From: Nitrososphaerales archaeon TH1920 | GTDB lineage: Archaea; Thermoproteota; Nitrososphaeria; Nitrososphaerales; Nitrososphaeraceae | Assembly (NCBI GenBank): GCA_014523495.1 | Contig: JAATVM010000057.1 | Coordinates: forward strand, 1 to 9,213 | Reading direction: 5' to 3' | DNA length: 9,213 nt | Part shown: positions 1-5,826 of the stretch, in pieces | Layout of the letters: every line of letters starts with the position of its first letter | Position numbering within the stretch: position 1 is the stretch's first letter | Position numbers and translations under genes: made by a program | Notes under the pieces: model-generated | What the model saw: the letters and a program-made list of their open reading frames with translations, nothing else | Told to the model about the DNA's origin: nothing | The model's database searches: none

Positions 1-141
1 GAGCTTGACAGGCACATCCTCAGTTATGGACTCGCTAAACAAATTTTTTGCAGATGAACCCAACAACGCTAATATTATAACTACTCCCGCAACAATGAAA
101 ATTAGTGCTAATTTCCACAATGAAATGTTTTGAAAGCTCAC
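1..141 (-). CDS. membrane-anchored hypothetical protein, N-terminal part
   Basis: The reverse strand opens with GTG at 141 and stays open to the window edge, giving the first 47 residues. After a short polar start (MSFQNISLWK) comes one hydrophobic segment, about residues 11-28 (LALIFIVAGVVIILALLG), and then a polar stretch (SSAKNLFSESITEDVPVKL). This is the pattern of an N-terminal anchor or uncleaved signal segment with the rest of the protein outside the cell. An in-frame TAA lies three codons upstream, so GTG is the most upstream ordinary start. A very clear TATA-like run at 161-174 sits about 26 nt before it, fitting a leaderless mRNA. The family cannot be told from this much; a secreted or membrane-bound archaeal protein is as far as the evidence goes. 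The C-terminus lies beyond position 1. Confidence 0.72.
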   Translation of the reverse strand, partial: MSFQNISLWKLALIFIVAGVVIILALLGSSAKNLFSESITEDVPVKL

Positions 142-160
142 CAGCTTTTATTTAGGGTCC

Positions 161-174
161 ATATATATATTAAG
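161..174 (-). promoter_or_regulatory. TATA-like promoter for the edge gene
   Basis: Read on the minus strand this is CTTAATATATATAT. Its centre is about 26 nt upstream of the GTG at 141, the spacing expected between an archaeal TATA box and the transcription start, so the mRNA would begin at or next to the start codon. Confidence 0.6.
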
Positions 175-206
175 TTGCGGTAATTAGATTTTGTTGTTCT
201 CTAATT

Positions 207-272
207 CTACTTTGAAACATCAAGCGACTTAAATTCTTCAATTTCTTGTTGTAATACTTGCTCTAGATTCAT
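207..272 (-). CDS. possible 21-residue peptide
   Basis: A short reverse-strand frame, ATG at 270-272 to TAG at 207-209, encodes MNLEQVLQQEIEEFKSLDVS plus a final lysine. The composition is that of a charged, probably helical peptide with no membrane segment. In its favour is a good TATA-like sequence, TTTATATT at 298-305, centred about 29 nt before the ATG, so the transcript would be nearly leaderless. It also sits just upstream of the GTG-started edge gene on the same strand, although that gene has its own promoter. Against it is the very small size. I do not recognise a family; it may be a real small protein, a leader peptide or chance. Confidence 0.3.
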   Translation of the reverse strand: MNLEQVLQQEIEEFKSLDVSK

Positions 273-297
273 TATTAAAAGTAATTAAATTTCTGAG

Positions 298-305
298 AAT
301 ATAAA
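298..305 (-). promoter_or_regulatory. TATA-like box before the 21-residue frame
   Basis: TTTATATT on the minus strand, centred about 29 nt upstream of the ATG at 272. The match to the archaeal TATA consensus is good, but its use depends on whether the small frame is real. Confidence 0.4.
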
Positions 306-454
306 TGGTTTGAAATAGGGAATCAAGTACAATAAATTCTATTTTTTCTTCTGTTTTGTATCGCTATATCCTGCTCGCAGTCTTATATAATGAACAAGAA
401 TAATCGACACCACTTATCCAAACACAGCAAGAATGCAGATAAAGCCGAATCAAT

Positions 455-480
455 TTTAAGGTGATCGTTATCATCTTAAA
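455..480. repeat. 26-nt inverted repeat / hairpin
   Basis: The arms TTTAAGGTGAT (455-465) and ATCATCTTAAA (470-480) pair over 11 positions with a single G-U wobble, around a four-base loop CGTT. No T-run follows on either strand, so it does not look like a simple terminator. It could be part of a small RNA or a protein-binding palindrome. Confidence 0.55.
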
Positions 481-600
481 GGCAATTTACGGCCAAACCT
501 TATGGTCAATCCATGGCTGTTGTCATAACTAATTTTAAATTCTCCTCAATTGTTAATGGAATTCTTGATGTCTCCTTGAAACATAGCGGGCACATTCTGA

Positions 601-780
601 TCAGTCGCCGGTTATTAAAACAAGTACAGGACCAATAGCAGCTATCGCATATAACAATATAATGTTCAGGAAAGCATTCTCCAGATATATTTTTTGTCTA
701 TCATCCAAACTTTCATAAGGTATAACAGATGCTTCCGGTGAAGAGTGTGACTCTACTTGCTTGGAATTATCAAACATCAT
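601..780 (-). CDS. small single-pass membrane protein (59 aa)
   Basis: Two adjacent ATG codons (778-780 and 775-777) open a reverse-strand frame ending in TGA at 601-603. The protein has a polar, acidic N-terminal half of about 36 residues, including PYESLDDRQKIYLENA, followed by a hydrophobic segment from about residue 37 to 57 (for example NIILLYAIAAIGPVLVLITG), and it ends two residues later. This suggests a tail-anchored or single-pass protein with its N-terminal part on one side of the membrane. Amino-acid use is sensible for a real gene, and a TATA-like CTTATTTGATAT at 799-810 is spaced for a leaderless transcript from the first ATG. It is divergent from the USP gene. I do not recognise the family, and no function is claimed. 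Confidence 0.6.
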   Translation of the reverse strand: MMFDNSKQVESHSSPEASVIPYESLDDRQKIYLENAFLNIILLYAIAAIGPVLVLITGD

Positions 781-798
781 AATTTACCAATACTGATC

Positions 799-810
799 AT
801 ATCAAATAAG
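799..810 (-). promoter_or_regulatory. TATA-like promoter of the 59-aa membrane protein
   Basis: CTTATTTGATAT on the minus strand, centred about 25 nt upstream of the ATG at 780. The perfect inverted repeat at 818-835 lies just upstream, where a regulator could touch the TFB/TBP site. Confidence 0.45.
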
Positions 811-817
811 TAGTTAG

Positions 818-835
818 ATTGTACTGTGGTACAAT
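818..835. promoter_or_regulatory. perfect inverted repeat, candidate operator
   Basis: ATTGTAC-TGTG-GTACAAT has two perfect 7-bp arms around a 4-bp spacer. It lies about 8 bp upstream of the TATA-like box of the minus-strand membrane protein, a common place for an archaeal activator or repressor to bind. No regulator is identified. Confidence 0.45.
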
Positions 836-1001
836 GAACTGAATATTCTATTTCATAATACTTTACTGTCAGCGAGTACTCATCTTTATTTCTGCTTTTG
901 ATTTCAACAATTTTACTTGCAAAGATTGAAGAACGCAGAAATTTGCGTATCTTAAATAGGTAACGCTGTTATAGCATCATTTATTTGGAATGAAAATGAT
1001 A

Positions 1002-1018
1002 CTATAGGGTGCCTATAG
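1002..1018. promoter_or_regulatory. perfect inverted repeat upstream of USP promoter
   Basis: CTATAGG-GTG-CCTATAG has perfect 7-bp arms and a 3-bp spacer. It ends about 9 bp before the TATA-like box of the USP gene, so it is well placed as an operator for that gene. Its sequence differs from the repeat at 818-835, so one regulator need not bind both. Confidence 0.45.
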
Positions 1019-1026
1019 ATGTTACA

Positions 1027-1036
1027 GTATATTAAA
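1027..1036 (+). promoter_or_regulatory. TATA-like promoter of the USP gene
   Basis: GTATATTAAA is centred about 27 nt upstream of the TTG at 1059. This spacing supports both a leaderless mRNA and the choice of TTG as the start codon. Confidence 0.55.
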
Positions 1037-1058
1037 GAGTTAATATTAGAGATATTCA

Positions 1059-1481
1059 TTGTTCTCAAATATAGTAGTACCTGTTGACGGATCAGCTCCA
1101 TCTTTTAGAGCATTAAATGTAGCGCTATCTTTTTCAAAAGCATTAGGTTCAAAAATTTCTGTAATTCATGTCATGGAGATCGTACCTATTACACATATCC
1201 AATCACAAAAATTGTTGGACAAATTAGAAGCTTACAAAAAGGAAGCTCAAGATATGCTATCCAAGTGTTCAGAGATTGCTAAAGAAAAAGGTGTAACGAT
1301 TAATACTATTCTTCTACAAGGTAATCCTGCTTCCAAAATTCTGGATTTTAGCAAAGATGAGAAATGCGATACCATAATCATTGGGAGTCGAGGAATGGGC
1401 AAATTCAAAGAGTTAATACTTGGTAGCGTATCAAGTAAGATTGTACATCATTCATTATGTTCAGTTATGTTGGTAAAATAA
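1059..1481 (+). CDS. universal stress protein, UspA family
   Basis: The protein has 140 residues, normal for a single-domain cytoplasmic UspA-type protein with the Rossmann-like fold. The N-terminus, MFSNIVVPVDGS, matches the family's first strand and its conserved Asp (residue 10). The nucleotide-binding motif G-x2-G-x9-G-S is intact at residues 109-123 (GSRG, then nine residues, then GS), so it should belong to the ATP-binding branch; such proteins usually dimerise. The start is TTG: an in-frame stop lies upstream at 1041-1043, no ATG lies between, and a TATA-like box is spaced correctly. It precedes the carboxyltransferase gene by about 155 bp and is probably a separate unit. Its physiological trigger cannot be read from sequence; a role in energy or stress response is a family-level inference. 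Confidence 0.9.
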   Translation: MFSNIVVPVDGSAPSFRALNVALSFSKALGSKISVIHVMEIVPITHIQSQKLLDKLEAYKKEAQDMLSKCSEIAKEKGVTINTILLQGNPASKILDFSKDEKCDTIIIGSRGMGKFKELILGSVSSKIVHHSLCSVMLVK

Positions 1482-1512
1482 TGATAATTGCTCATGATTA
1501 CATTATTTATGG

Positions 1513-1521
1513 AATTTATAC
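1513..1521 (+). promoter_or_regulatory. candidate TATA box for the carboxyltransferase gene
   Basis: AATTTATAC is the best TATA-like match between the USP gene and the carboxyltransferase gene. It predicts a transcript start near 1544 and so a leader of about 95 nt, unlike the leaderless pattern elsewhere. A weaker alternative, AACTTTTAG around 1606-1614, would give a nearly leaderless mRNA for the ATG at 1638. Confidence 0.35.
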
Positions 1522-1544
1522 TGTTATACCAGAATTTAGTACTA

Positions 1545-1557
1545 AGGAGTAACTCCT
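1545..1557. promoter_or_regulatory. 13-bp palindrome near predicted transcript start
   Basis: AGGAGT-A-ACTCCT is a perfect palindrome with 6-bp arms. It lies exactly where transcription from the TATA-like box at 1513-1521 would begin, a classic repressor position. Its role is inferred from location only. Confidence 0.4.
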
Positions 1558-1637
1558 ATTGCTTAGCCATGCATAGCTTCTCTATTCTTTGACAATGTAG
1601 TCAAAAACTTTTAGTGATCGTATTGAGTTCTGCTATT

Positions 1638-3170
1638 ATGAACTTTGAACTTGATAAAAAAAGAAAGGATCACCTTCTAGGAGGAGGAAAGGAAAAACAA
1701 GAACAACAGAGGAATAAAGGCAAACTAACGGCGTTTGAGAGAATAGATGCAATTTTTGATTCTGGAACATTCGTTGAGCTTGATCCGTTTGTAGTTCATG
1801 AATGTAATGAATTTGGATTAGAAAACAAGAAAATCCTCGGAGATGGGGTACTCGCTGGGTATGGGATGATTGATGGTCGTCTAGTTTATTCATTTTCGCA
1901 TGATTTTACAGTGCTTGGTGGTTCTTTGGGTCTTGCATTTTCGTCGAAAGTATGCAAGATAATGGACCTCGCTATGAAACAGGGCACTCCTATTATTGGA
2001 ATCAATGACTCTGGAGGAGCCCGTATTCAAGAAGGAGTGAGGAGCCTCGCAGGATATGCTGATATTTTCCATCGGAATGTGCATGCATCGGGAGTCATCC
2101 CTCAAATTTCTGTCATAGTCGGCCCTTGTGCTGGAGGGGCGGTTTACTCTCCTGCAATAACTGATTTTATAATTATGACCAAGTCGGCATACATGTTTGT
2201 GACCGGACCGGAGGTAGTGAAGGAAGTGACAGAAGAAAAAGTAAACTTTAACGATCTGGGAGGTGCCAGTGTACATAATGAGAAGAGTGGTGTTGCACAT
2301 TTTGTTGGAGAAGATGAGCACGATTGCTTTATGATTCTCCGGAAGTTACTCTCTTTTTTTCCATCAAATAATCTTGAAAATCCACCTCGTATAGAAATGG
2401 AAGACGACCCGAACAGACAGGATCAAGAACTAAATTCTGTCCTTCCTTCCAGTCCACACAAACCCTACGATATGCACGAAGTTATAAGTAAAATAGTGGA
2501 CAATCATGATTTTCTGGAGGTTCACAAGTACTGGGCGAAGAACATTACAGTGGGATTTGCAAGGCTTGGTGGTAATGCCGTCGGTATAGTGGCGAACAAT
2601 CCTCAGGTTCTTGCCGGTGTTCTGGATATTGATTCCTGCGACAAAGCCGCGCGATTTGTTAGATTCTGTGACTGTTTTAATATTCCTCTAGTTGCACTTG
2701 TTGACGTACCTGGTTTTCTGCCTGGAACGTCTCAAGAATGGGGTGGCATAATAAGACATGGAGCAAAACTTCTGTACGCTTTTTCGGAGGCAACCGTTCC
2801 GAAACTTACTGTCATAACACGAAAGGCATATGGTGGGGCCTATTGCGTATTGAATAGCAAGCATATAGGAGCCGATTACAACTTTGCTTGGCCCGGTGGC
2901 GAAATTGCCGTCATGGGTCCTGAATCAGCGTGTAACATAATCTTCAAGAAAGAAATATCAGAATCCCAAGATCCAGACAAGAAGAGAAACGATTTAGCTG
3001 AAGATTATAGAATTAGATTCTCAAATCCTTACATAGCCGCATCTCATGGGTACATTGACGATGTAATAGAACCAAGAGAAACAAGGCCGAGATTAATATC
3101 GTCGCTCAAGTCTATTTACAAAAAAAGGGTACAAAGACCGCTTAGGAAACACGGTAATATTCCGGTATAG
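1638..3170 (+). CDS. pccB: acyl-CoA carboxylase, carboxyltransferase subunit
   Basis: This subunit moves the carboxyl group from carboxybiotin on the carrier protein to acetyl-CoA and/or propionyl-CoA. With the ATG at 1638 it has 510 residues, typical of the PccB/AccD5 type with two crotonase-like halves. Seen in sequence: the N-terminal LLGGG...GKLTAFERID region, SGGARIQEGV (residues 125-134) and GPCAGGAVYSPA (162-173) of the first half, then VDVPGFLPGTSQEWGGIIRH (355-374) and RKAYGGAY (395-402) of the second; the paired Gly-Gly motifs form the oxyanion holes. A GTG at 1614 would add eight residues, but 1638 fits the usual family start better. Odd points: Cys403 occupies the place that is Asp in the well-studied PccB enzyme, and AWPGGEIAVMG replaces the common AWPTAEIAVMG. 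Gene order (carboxyltransferase, biotin carboxylase, carrier) fits the enzyme of the hydroxypropionate/hydroxybutyrate cycle. Confidence 0.93.
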   Translation: MNFELDKKRKDHLLGGGKEKQEQQRNKGKLTAFERIDAIFDSGTFVELDPFVVHECNEFGLENKKILGDGVLAGYGMIDGRLVYSFSHDFTVLGGSLGLAFSSKVCKIMDLAMKQGTPIIGINDSGGARIQEGVRSLAGYADIFHRNVHASGVIPQISVIVGPCAGGAVYSPAITDFIIMTKSAYMFVTGPEVVKEVTEEKVNFNDLGGASVHNEKSGVAHFVGEDEHDCFMILRKLLSFFPSNNLENPPRIEMEDDPNRQDQELNSVLPSSPHKPYDMHEVISKIVDNHDFLEVHKYWAKNITVGFARLGGNAVGIVANNPQVLAGVLDIDSCDKAARFVRFCDCFNIPLVALVDVPGFLPGTSQEWGGIIRHGAKLLYAFSEATVPKLTVITRKAYGGAYCVLNSKHIGADYNFAWPGGEIAVMGPESACNIIFKKEISESQDPDKKRNDLAEDYRIRFSNPYIAASHGYIDDVIEPRETRPRLISSLKSIYKKRVQRPLRKHGNIPV

Positions 3171-3237
3171 GTCTTTCTATCTTGTTCCTTTGAAGAGTAG
3201 CGTGCAGTGATCAAACTAATAGGAAAATCCCCATACA

Positions 3238-3249
3238 TTATTATTTTTT
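3238..3249 (+). terminator. T-rich terminator after the carboxyltransferase gene
   Basis: TTATTATTTTTT, ending in six T, lies about 70 bp after the stop codon. Archaeal transcription commonly ends at such runs without a hairpin. It separates this gene from the promoter of the next. Confidence 0.5.
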
Positions 3250-3264
3250 GATTGGTAAACTATA

Positions 3265-3273
3265 GGTTTTAAG
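3265..3273 (+). promoter_or_regulatory. TATA-like promoter for biotin carboxylase-BCCP
   Basis: GGTTTTAAG is centred about 27 nt upstream of TTG 3297 and 33 nt upstream of ATG 3303, so either start would be leaderless or nearly so. It follows the T-run at 3244-3249, suggesting the two halves of the carboxylase cluster are transcribed separately. Confidence 0.45.
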
Positions 3274-3296
3274 CCCTCCTTGGCTGAATTAATGCT

Positions 3297-4781
3297 TTGG
3301 TCATGAAGCTGCTTATTGCTAACAGAGGAGAGATCGTCAGAAGGATAGTTAAGAGCTGTAGTAAACTTAACATAATTCCTTGCGGCGTGTATTCTGAGGC
3401 AGACAAGGATTCTCTTTATATAAAATTTTGTAACGATGCACTAAACATAGGAGGATTTGCTGCCAGTGATAGTTATTTGAGAATGGATAAGATAGTTAAT
3501 GCGGCTAAGCATTTAGGTTGTGACTTGGTACATCCTGGATATGGTTTTCTTGCAGAAAATGCCGAGTTCTCCGAGCTTTGCAAGAAGGAGGGGCTAATCT
3601 TCGTCGGACCCTCTCCAGGAGTTTTGAATATTTCTGCCGATAAATTGAGAGCAAAGAAGGTTGCGTCGAGAGTTGCTACCGTGTTAGAGGGAAAAGAAGC
3701 GTCTAATGAAGAAGAGGCCTTGAAGGTAGCCAACGATATTGGATATCCGGTTATGTTGAAGGCTGCCAAGGGTGGAGGTGGAAGGGGACTCAGAATTGCG
3801 AACTCGGCAAATGACATAAGTAAAGTGTTTGATTCTTCGAAAAATGAATCAATGATAAGCTTTGGATCAGACCTGTTATTTATTGAAAAATATCTAGAAC
3901 ATCCTAGACATATTGAAGTCCAGATTCTTGGAGACAATTCAACTATAATCCATCTAGGTGAAAGGGAATGCTCTGTACAGCGGCGTCATCAGAAATTGAT
4001 TGAAGAAACACCATCGCCAGCCCTGACAAAGAACATGAGGGAAAGAATTACTGATACTGCATTGGCTATAATGAAAGAAATGAAGTACGATAATGCAGGA
4101 ACGGTAGAGTTTCTCTTTAAAGATGGCAGTTTTTACTTTATGGAGGTTAACTCCAGGATTCAAGTAGAGCACCCAATAACTGAAGAGGTTACAGGAATTG
4201 ATATAGTTGAACAACAGCTCAACATAGCGGCCGGAGCTGGTCTAACAATAAAACAAGATGACGTGAAATCAAAAGGACATGCCATAGAGTGTCGTATAAA
4301 CGCCGAACATCCATTAAGCTTTATTCCATTTGCGGGTAAAGTCAAATCATTTATTCCTCCCCCCGAGGAGATGGGTGTAAGAATAGATAGCGCATTGTCC
4401 TCTGGTTATGAGATTCCTTCATTTTATGATTCGCTAATAGCTAAACTGATTTGTTACGGGGAGAGCAGGATTCATGCTATTGAACGGATGAGGCGATCTC
4501 TTTCTATGTTTAGGATTTCAGGCATTCCATCTACAATTCCCTTTCACGTGTCAGCGTTAAATGATATCAGATTTATAGAAGGCAACTATAACACGTCTTT
4601 TGTTGACGAATTGAAGCCATATTCATCGAAGGATGGAGAGCTAGCTTCTGCGATTCTATGCCAGCTACCAAGAAAGATCAAATTTCTGGAAAATAAGGGA
4701 TATTCAAACGAGGAAGCCTGGATGAAAAGCAGATTTAGTTTGTCCAATTTTGATAATCTAACAAACTCAAGGTGGAACTGA
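3297..4781 (+). CDS. accC: biotin carboxylase subunit of acyl-CoA carboxylase
   Basis: This ATP-grasp enzyme carboxylates the biotin of the carrier protein with bicarbonate and ATP, in the cytoplasm. It has 494 residues. In order: KLLIANRGEI (4-13), HPGYGFLAENAEF (79-91), the flexible glycine loop KGGGGRGLRI (158-167), EVQILGDN (207-214), GERECSVQRRHQKLIEE (221-237) and FMEVNSRIQVEHPITE (281-296). The metal and catalytic residues known from E. coli AccC correspond to Glu271, Glu283, Asn285, Arg287 and Glu291, and Arg333 in ECRINAEHP is kept. TTG 3297 gives an N-terminus of the usual length (three residues before KLLIANRGEI); ATG 3303 is the alternative. The segment around residues 121-139 lacks the common GVPVVPG signature and is a few residues shorter than usual. 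The stop overlaps the BCCP start. Confidence 0.94.
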   Translation: MVMKLLIANRGEIVRRIVKSCSKLNIIPCGVYSEADKDSLYIKFCNDALNIGGFAASDSYLRMDKIVNAAKHLGCDLVHPGYGFLAENAEFSELCKKEGLIFVGPSPGVLNISADKLRAKKVASRVATVLEGKEASNEEEALKVANDIGYPVMLKAAKGGGGRGLRIANSANDISKVFDSSKNESMISFGSDLLFIEKYLEHPRHIEVQILGDNSTIIHLGERECSVQRRHQKLIEETPSPALTKNMRERITDTALAIMKEMKYDNAGTVEFLFKDGSFYFMEVNSRIQVEHPITEEVTGIDIVEQQLNIAAGAGLTIKQDDVKSKGHAIECRINAEHPLSFIPFAGKVKSFIPPPEEMGVRIDSALSSGYEIPSFYDSLIAKLICYGESRIHAIERMRRSLSMFRISGIPSTIPFHVSALNDIRFIEGNYNTSFVDELKPYSSKDGELASAILCQLPRKIKFLENKGYSNEEAWMKSRFSLSNFDNLTNSRWN

Positions 4782-4783
4782 TG
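4769..4783 (+). promoter_or_regulatory. Shine-Dalgarno-like site and TGATG coupling at BCCP start
   Basis: AAGGTGG at 4769-4775 resembles the archaeal ribosome-binding sequence GGAGGTGA and ends six or seven nt before ATG 4781. The biotin carboxylase stop TGA (4779-4781) shares its last base with this ATG. Both features favour 4781 over the in-frame GTG at 4772 and point to translational coupling. Confidence 0.6.
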
Positions 4784-5212
4784 AGGATCAATGTTAATGG
4801 CAATGATTATAACATAACTATAATTGGAAGAAAGGTTAGAGCTAATGGAAAAGAAATAGCTGTAGTACTTGGTGAAAATGAAATTACAATAGATGGAAAA
4901 AAATTTTATTTGGACTATATGGAGGATGAAGAACCGTCTCTTATGATTGTAAATGGTATGGCCTACATCGTCTCCAAAAGTTCCGACATCGCGGGATCCA
5001 TGAAACAAATCAAGGCGCCAATTAGTGGCAGGATAATAGAGGTGTTGGTAAAAGATGGAGAGGATATAAAAAAAGGTCAGCTTATCTTTGTTCTTGAAGC
5101 GATGAAGATGCAAAATCACATCAATTCTCCGATAACTGCCAAAATATCAGATTTAAAGGTCCAAATAGGTCAGTCTGTTAAAACTGGTGAAGTTCTTGCC
5201 ACGTTTGTATAA
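4781..5212 (+). CDS. accB: biotin carboxyl carrier protein (BCCP)
   Basis: This carries the biotin that shuttles carboxyl groups between the biotin carboxylase and the carboxyltransferase. It has 143 residues. The C-terminal biotinyl domain (about residues 75-143) begins IKAPISGRIIEVLVKDGEDI and contains the biotinylation motif EAMKM with Lys109 as the modified residue; the usual Pro and Gly positions of the lipoyl/biotinyl fold are in place. The first 65 or so residues are a small, charged, beta-rich domain without an Ala/Pro linker, probably for docking to the partner subunits. A biotin protein ligase must be encoded elsewhere. The start is set by the overlap with the upstream stop and an SD-like AAGGTGG. 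The end lies about 40 bp from the end of a convergent gene. Confidence 0.93.
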   Translation: MRINVNGNDYNITIIGRKVRANGKEIAVVLGENEITIDGKKFYLDYMEDEEPSLMIVNGMAYIVSKSSDIAGSMKQIKAPISGRIIEVLVKDGEDIKKGQLIFVLEAMKMQNHINSPITAKISDLKVQIGQSVKTGEVLATFV

Positions 5213-5219
5213 AATAAAA
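5211..5219 (-). terminator. T-rich terminator candidate for the CBS-zinc finger gene
   Basis: The minus strand reads TTTTATTTT about 32 bp after the stop of the convergent CBS gene, overlapping the last two bases of BCCP. It could end that transcript; no similar run is seen for BCCP on the plus strand nearby. Confidence 0.35.
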
Positions 5220-5250
5220 GAGTACTTTCAGGGGAATGCGGATTGCTATT

Positions 5251-5826
5251 CTACTTCCATTTTCTCAAGTCACCTTCTAGCAAGCCGCTTCCCAAATGAA
5301 TTCTATCTATATGTTTGGACAATTCTATCTTATCATCGAATTTAGATTCGCAATATGGACAATTTAGAGTTGGACCTTGAGAAATTTGAGGTTTCTCTAA
5401 CTCGACAAGATCAATATTCCTTAATGGCCTATTTCCAGCAAGCGACATTAATGTCACGACACCTATTATATTTCCCTGATCCACTATTGGAAGACGTCGC
5501 AAACCTTTTTCTCGCATTATCTTAATAGCCTCTACGCAAGGTGTTTCTTTATTAACCGTAACTAGTGGAGTGCTCATAATTTTTCTTATATGAACCTTGA
5601 ATATGCCCAGGCTTTCGGCCACGGCACGATAAATAATATCTCTTTCCGTAACGATTCCCGTGACCGCGCCGGTTTTAGAATCTCTTACTAATACGCTCGA
5701 TATACCTTTGGCTTTCATCTCCTTGGCGGCTTCATTTATACATGCAGAATCATCCAAGATAACAAGATTCTGTTCCATTAGCTTAGTAACAGGGGCCGTA
5801 AGATATTCATCTTCAAGTAATTTCAA
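5251..5826 (-). CDS. two-CBS-domain protein with C-terminal C2H2 zinc finger
   Basis: The protein has 191 residues, cytoplasmic, with no membrane segment. CBS motif 1 spans about residues 9-70 (GISSVLVRD...GIVTERDIIYRA) and motif 2 about 78-133 (IMSTPLVTVN...RRLPIVDQGNIIGVVT), together one Bateman module of the kind that binds AMP, ATP or other adenosyl ligands. After a linker there is a clean zinc-finger signature C-x2-C-x12-H-x4-H (Cys156, Cys159, His172, His177; CPYC...KHIDRIH), followed by a 14-residue tail. The likely role is a ligand-sensing regulator acting through DNA, RNA or protein contact; the target is unknown. The start is TTG, since an in-frame TAA lies three codons upstream, and a TATA-like box at 5851-5859 is spaced for a near-leaderless mRNA. 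It converges on the carboxylase genes, which invites a regulatory link but does not prove one. Confidence 0.88.
   Translation of the reverse strand: MKLLEDEYLTAPVTKLMEQNLVILDDSACINEAAKEMKAKGISSVLVRDSKTGAVTGIVTERDIIYRAVAESLGIFKVHIRKIMSTPLVTVNKETPCVEAIKIMREKGLRRLPIVDQGNIIGVVTLMSLAGNRPLRNIDLVELEKPQISQGPTLNCPYCESKFDDKIELSKHIDRIHLGSGLLEGDLRKWK

Larger units (their letters stand above)
273..600. other. gene-poor stretch with a hairpin
   Basis: No convincing gene of ordinary size is present. The stretch holds the TATA-like box at 298-305, a symmetrical TTATATAA at 383-390 that could act on either strand, the hairpin at 455-480, and a reverse-strand 29-codon frame at 506-595 with a CPLC motif. Other frames are short and lack promoters or recognisable sequence. 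A small untranslated RNA in this interval is possible but not shown. Confidence 0.5.

Noticed and set aside
390..464. 24-codon plus-strand frame starting MNKNNRHHLSKHSKNADKAE
   Set aside because: A TATA-like sequence abuts the ATG instead of lying 25-30 nt upstream, there is no ribosome-binding site, and the end runs into the hairpin at 455-480.
472..474. Reverse-strand ATG opening a 36-codon frame through the hairpin
   Set aside because: The peptide (MITITLKLIRLYLHSCCVWI and onward) has shadow-like composition, and the frame begins inside the stem structure.
273..600. tRNA or box C/D RNA
   Set aside because: No T-arm GTTCRA signature and no paired RTGATGA/CTGA boxes at usable spacing were found here or in the other gaps.
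1481..1552. 23-codon frame overlapping the USP stop (TAATG)
   Set aside because: The overlap resembles coupling, but the peptide (MIIAHDYIIYGIYTVIPEFS and three more) has no family features and its end coincides with the palindrome and likely promoter of the next gene.
1890..2321. Long reverse-strand frame inside the carboxyltransferase gene
   Set aside because: It lies fully within a gene with intact family motifs, and its translation is rich in Cys, His, Tyr and Phe with no domain pattern, as expected of an antisense shadow. The same applies to 1636-1893, 3473-3937, 3954-4214, 4160-4345, 4586-5119 and 6645-6878.
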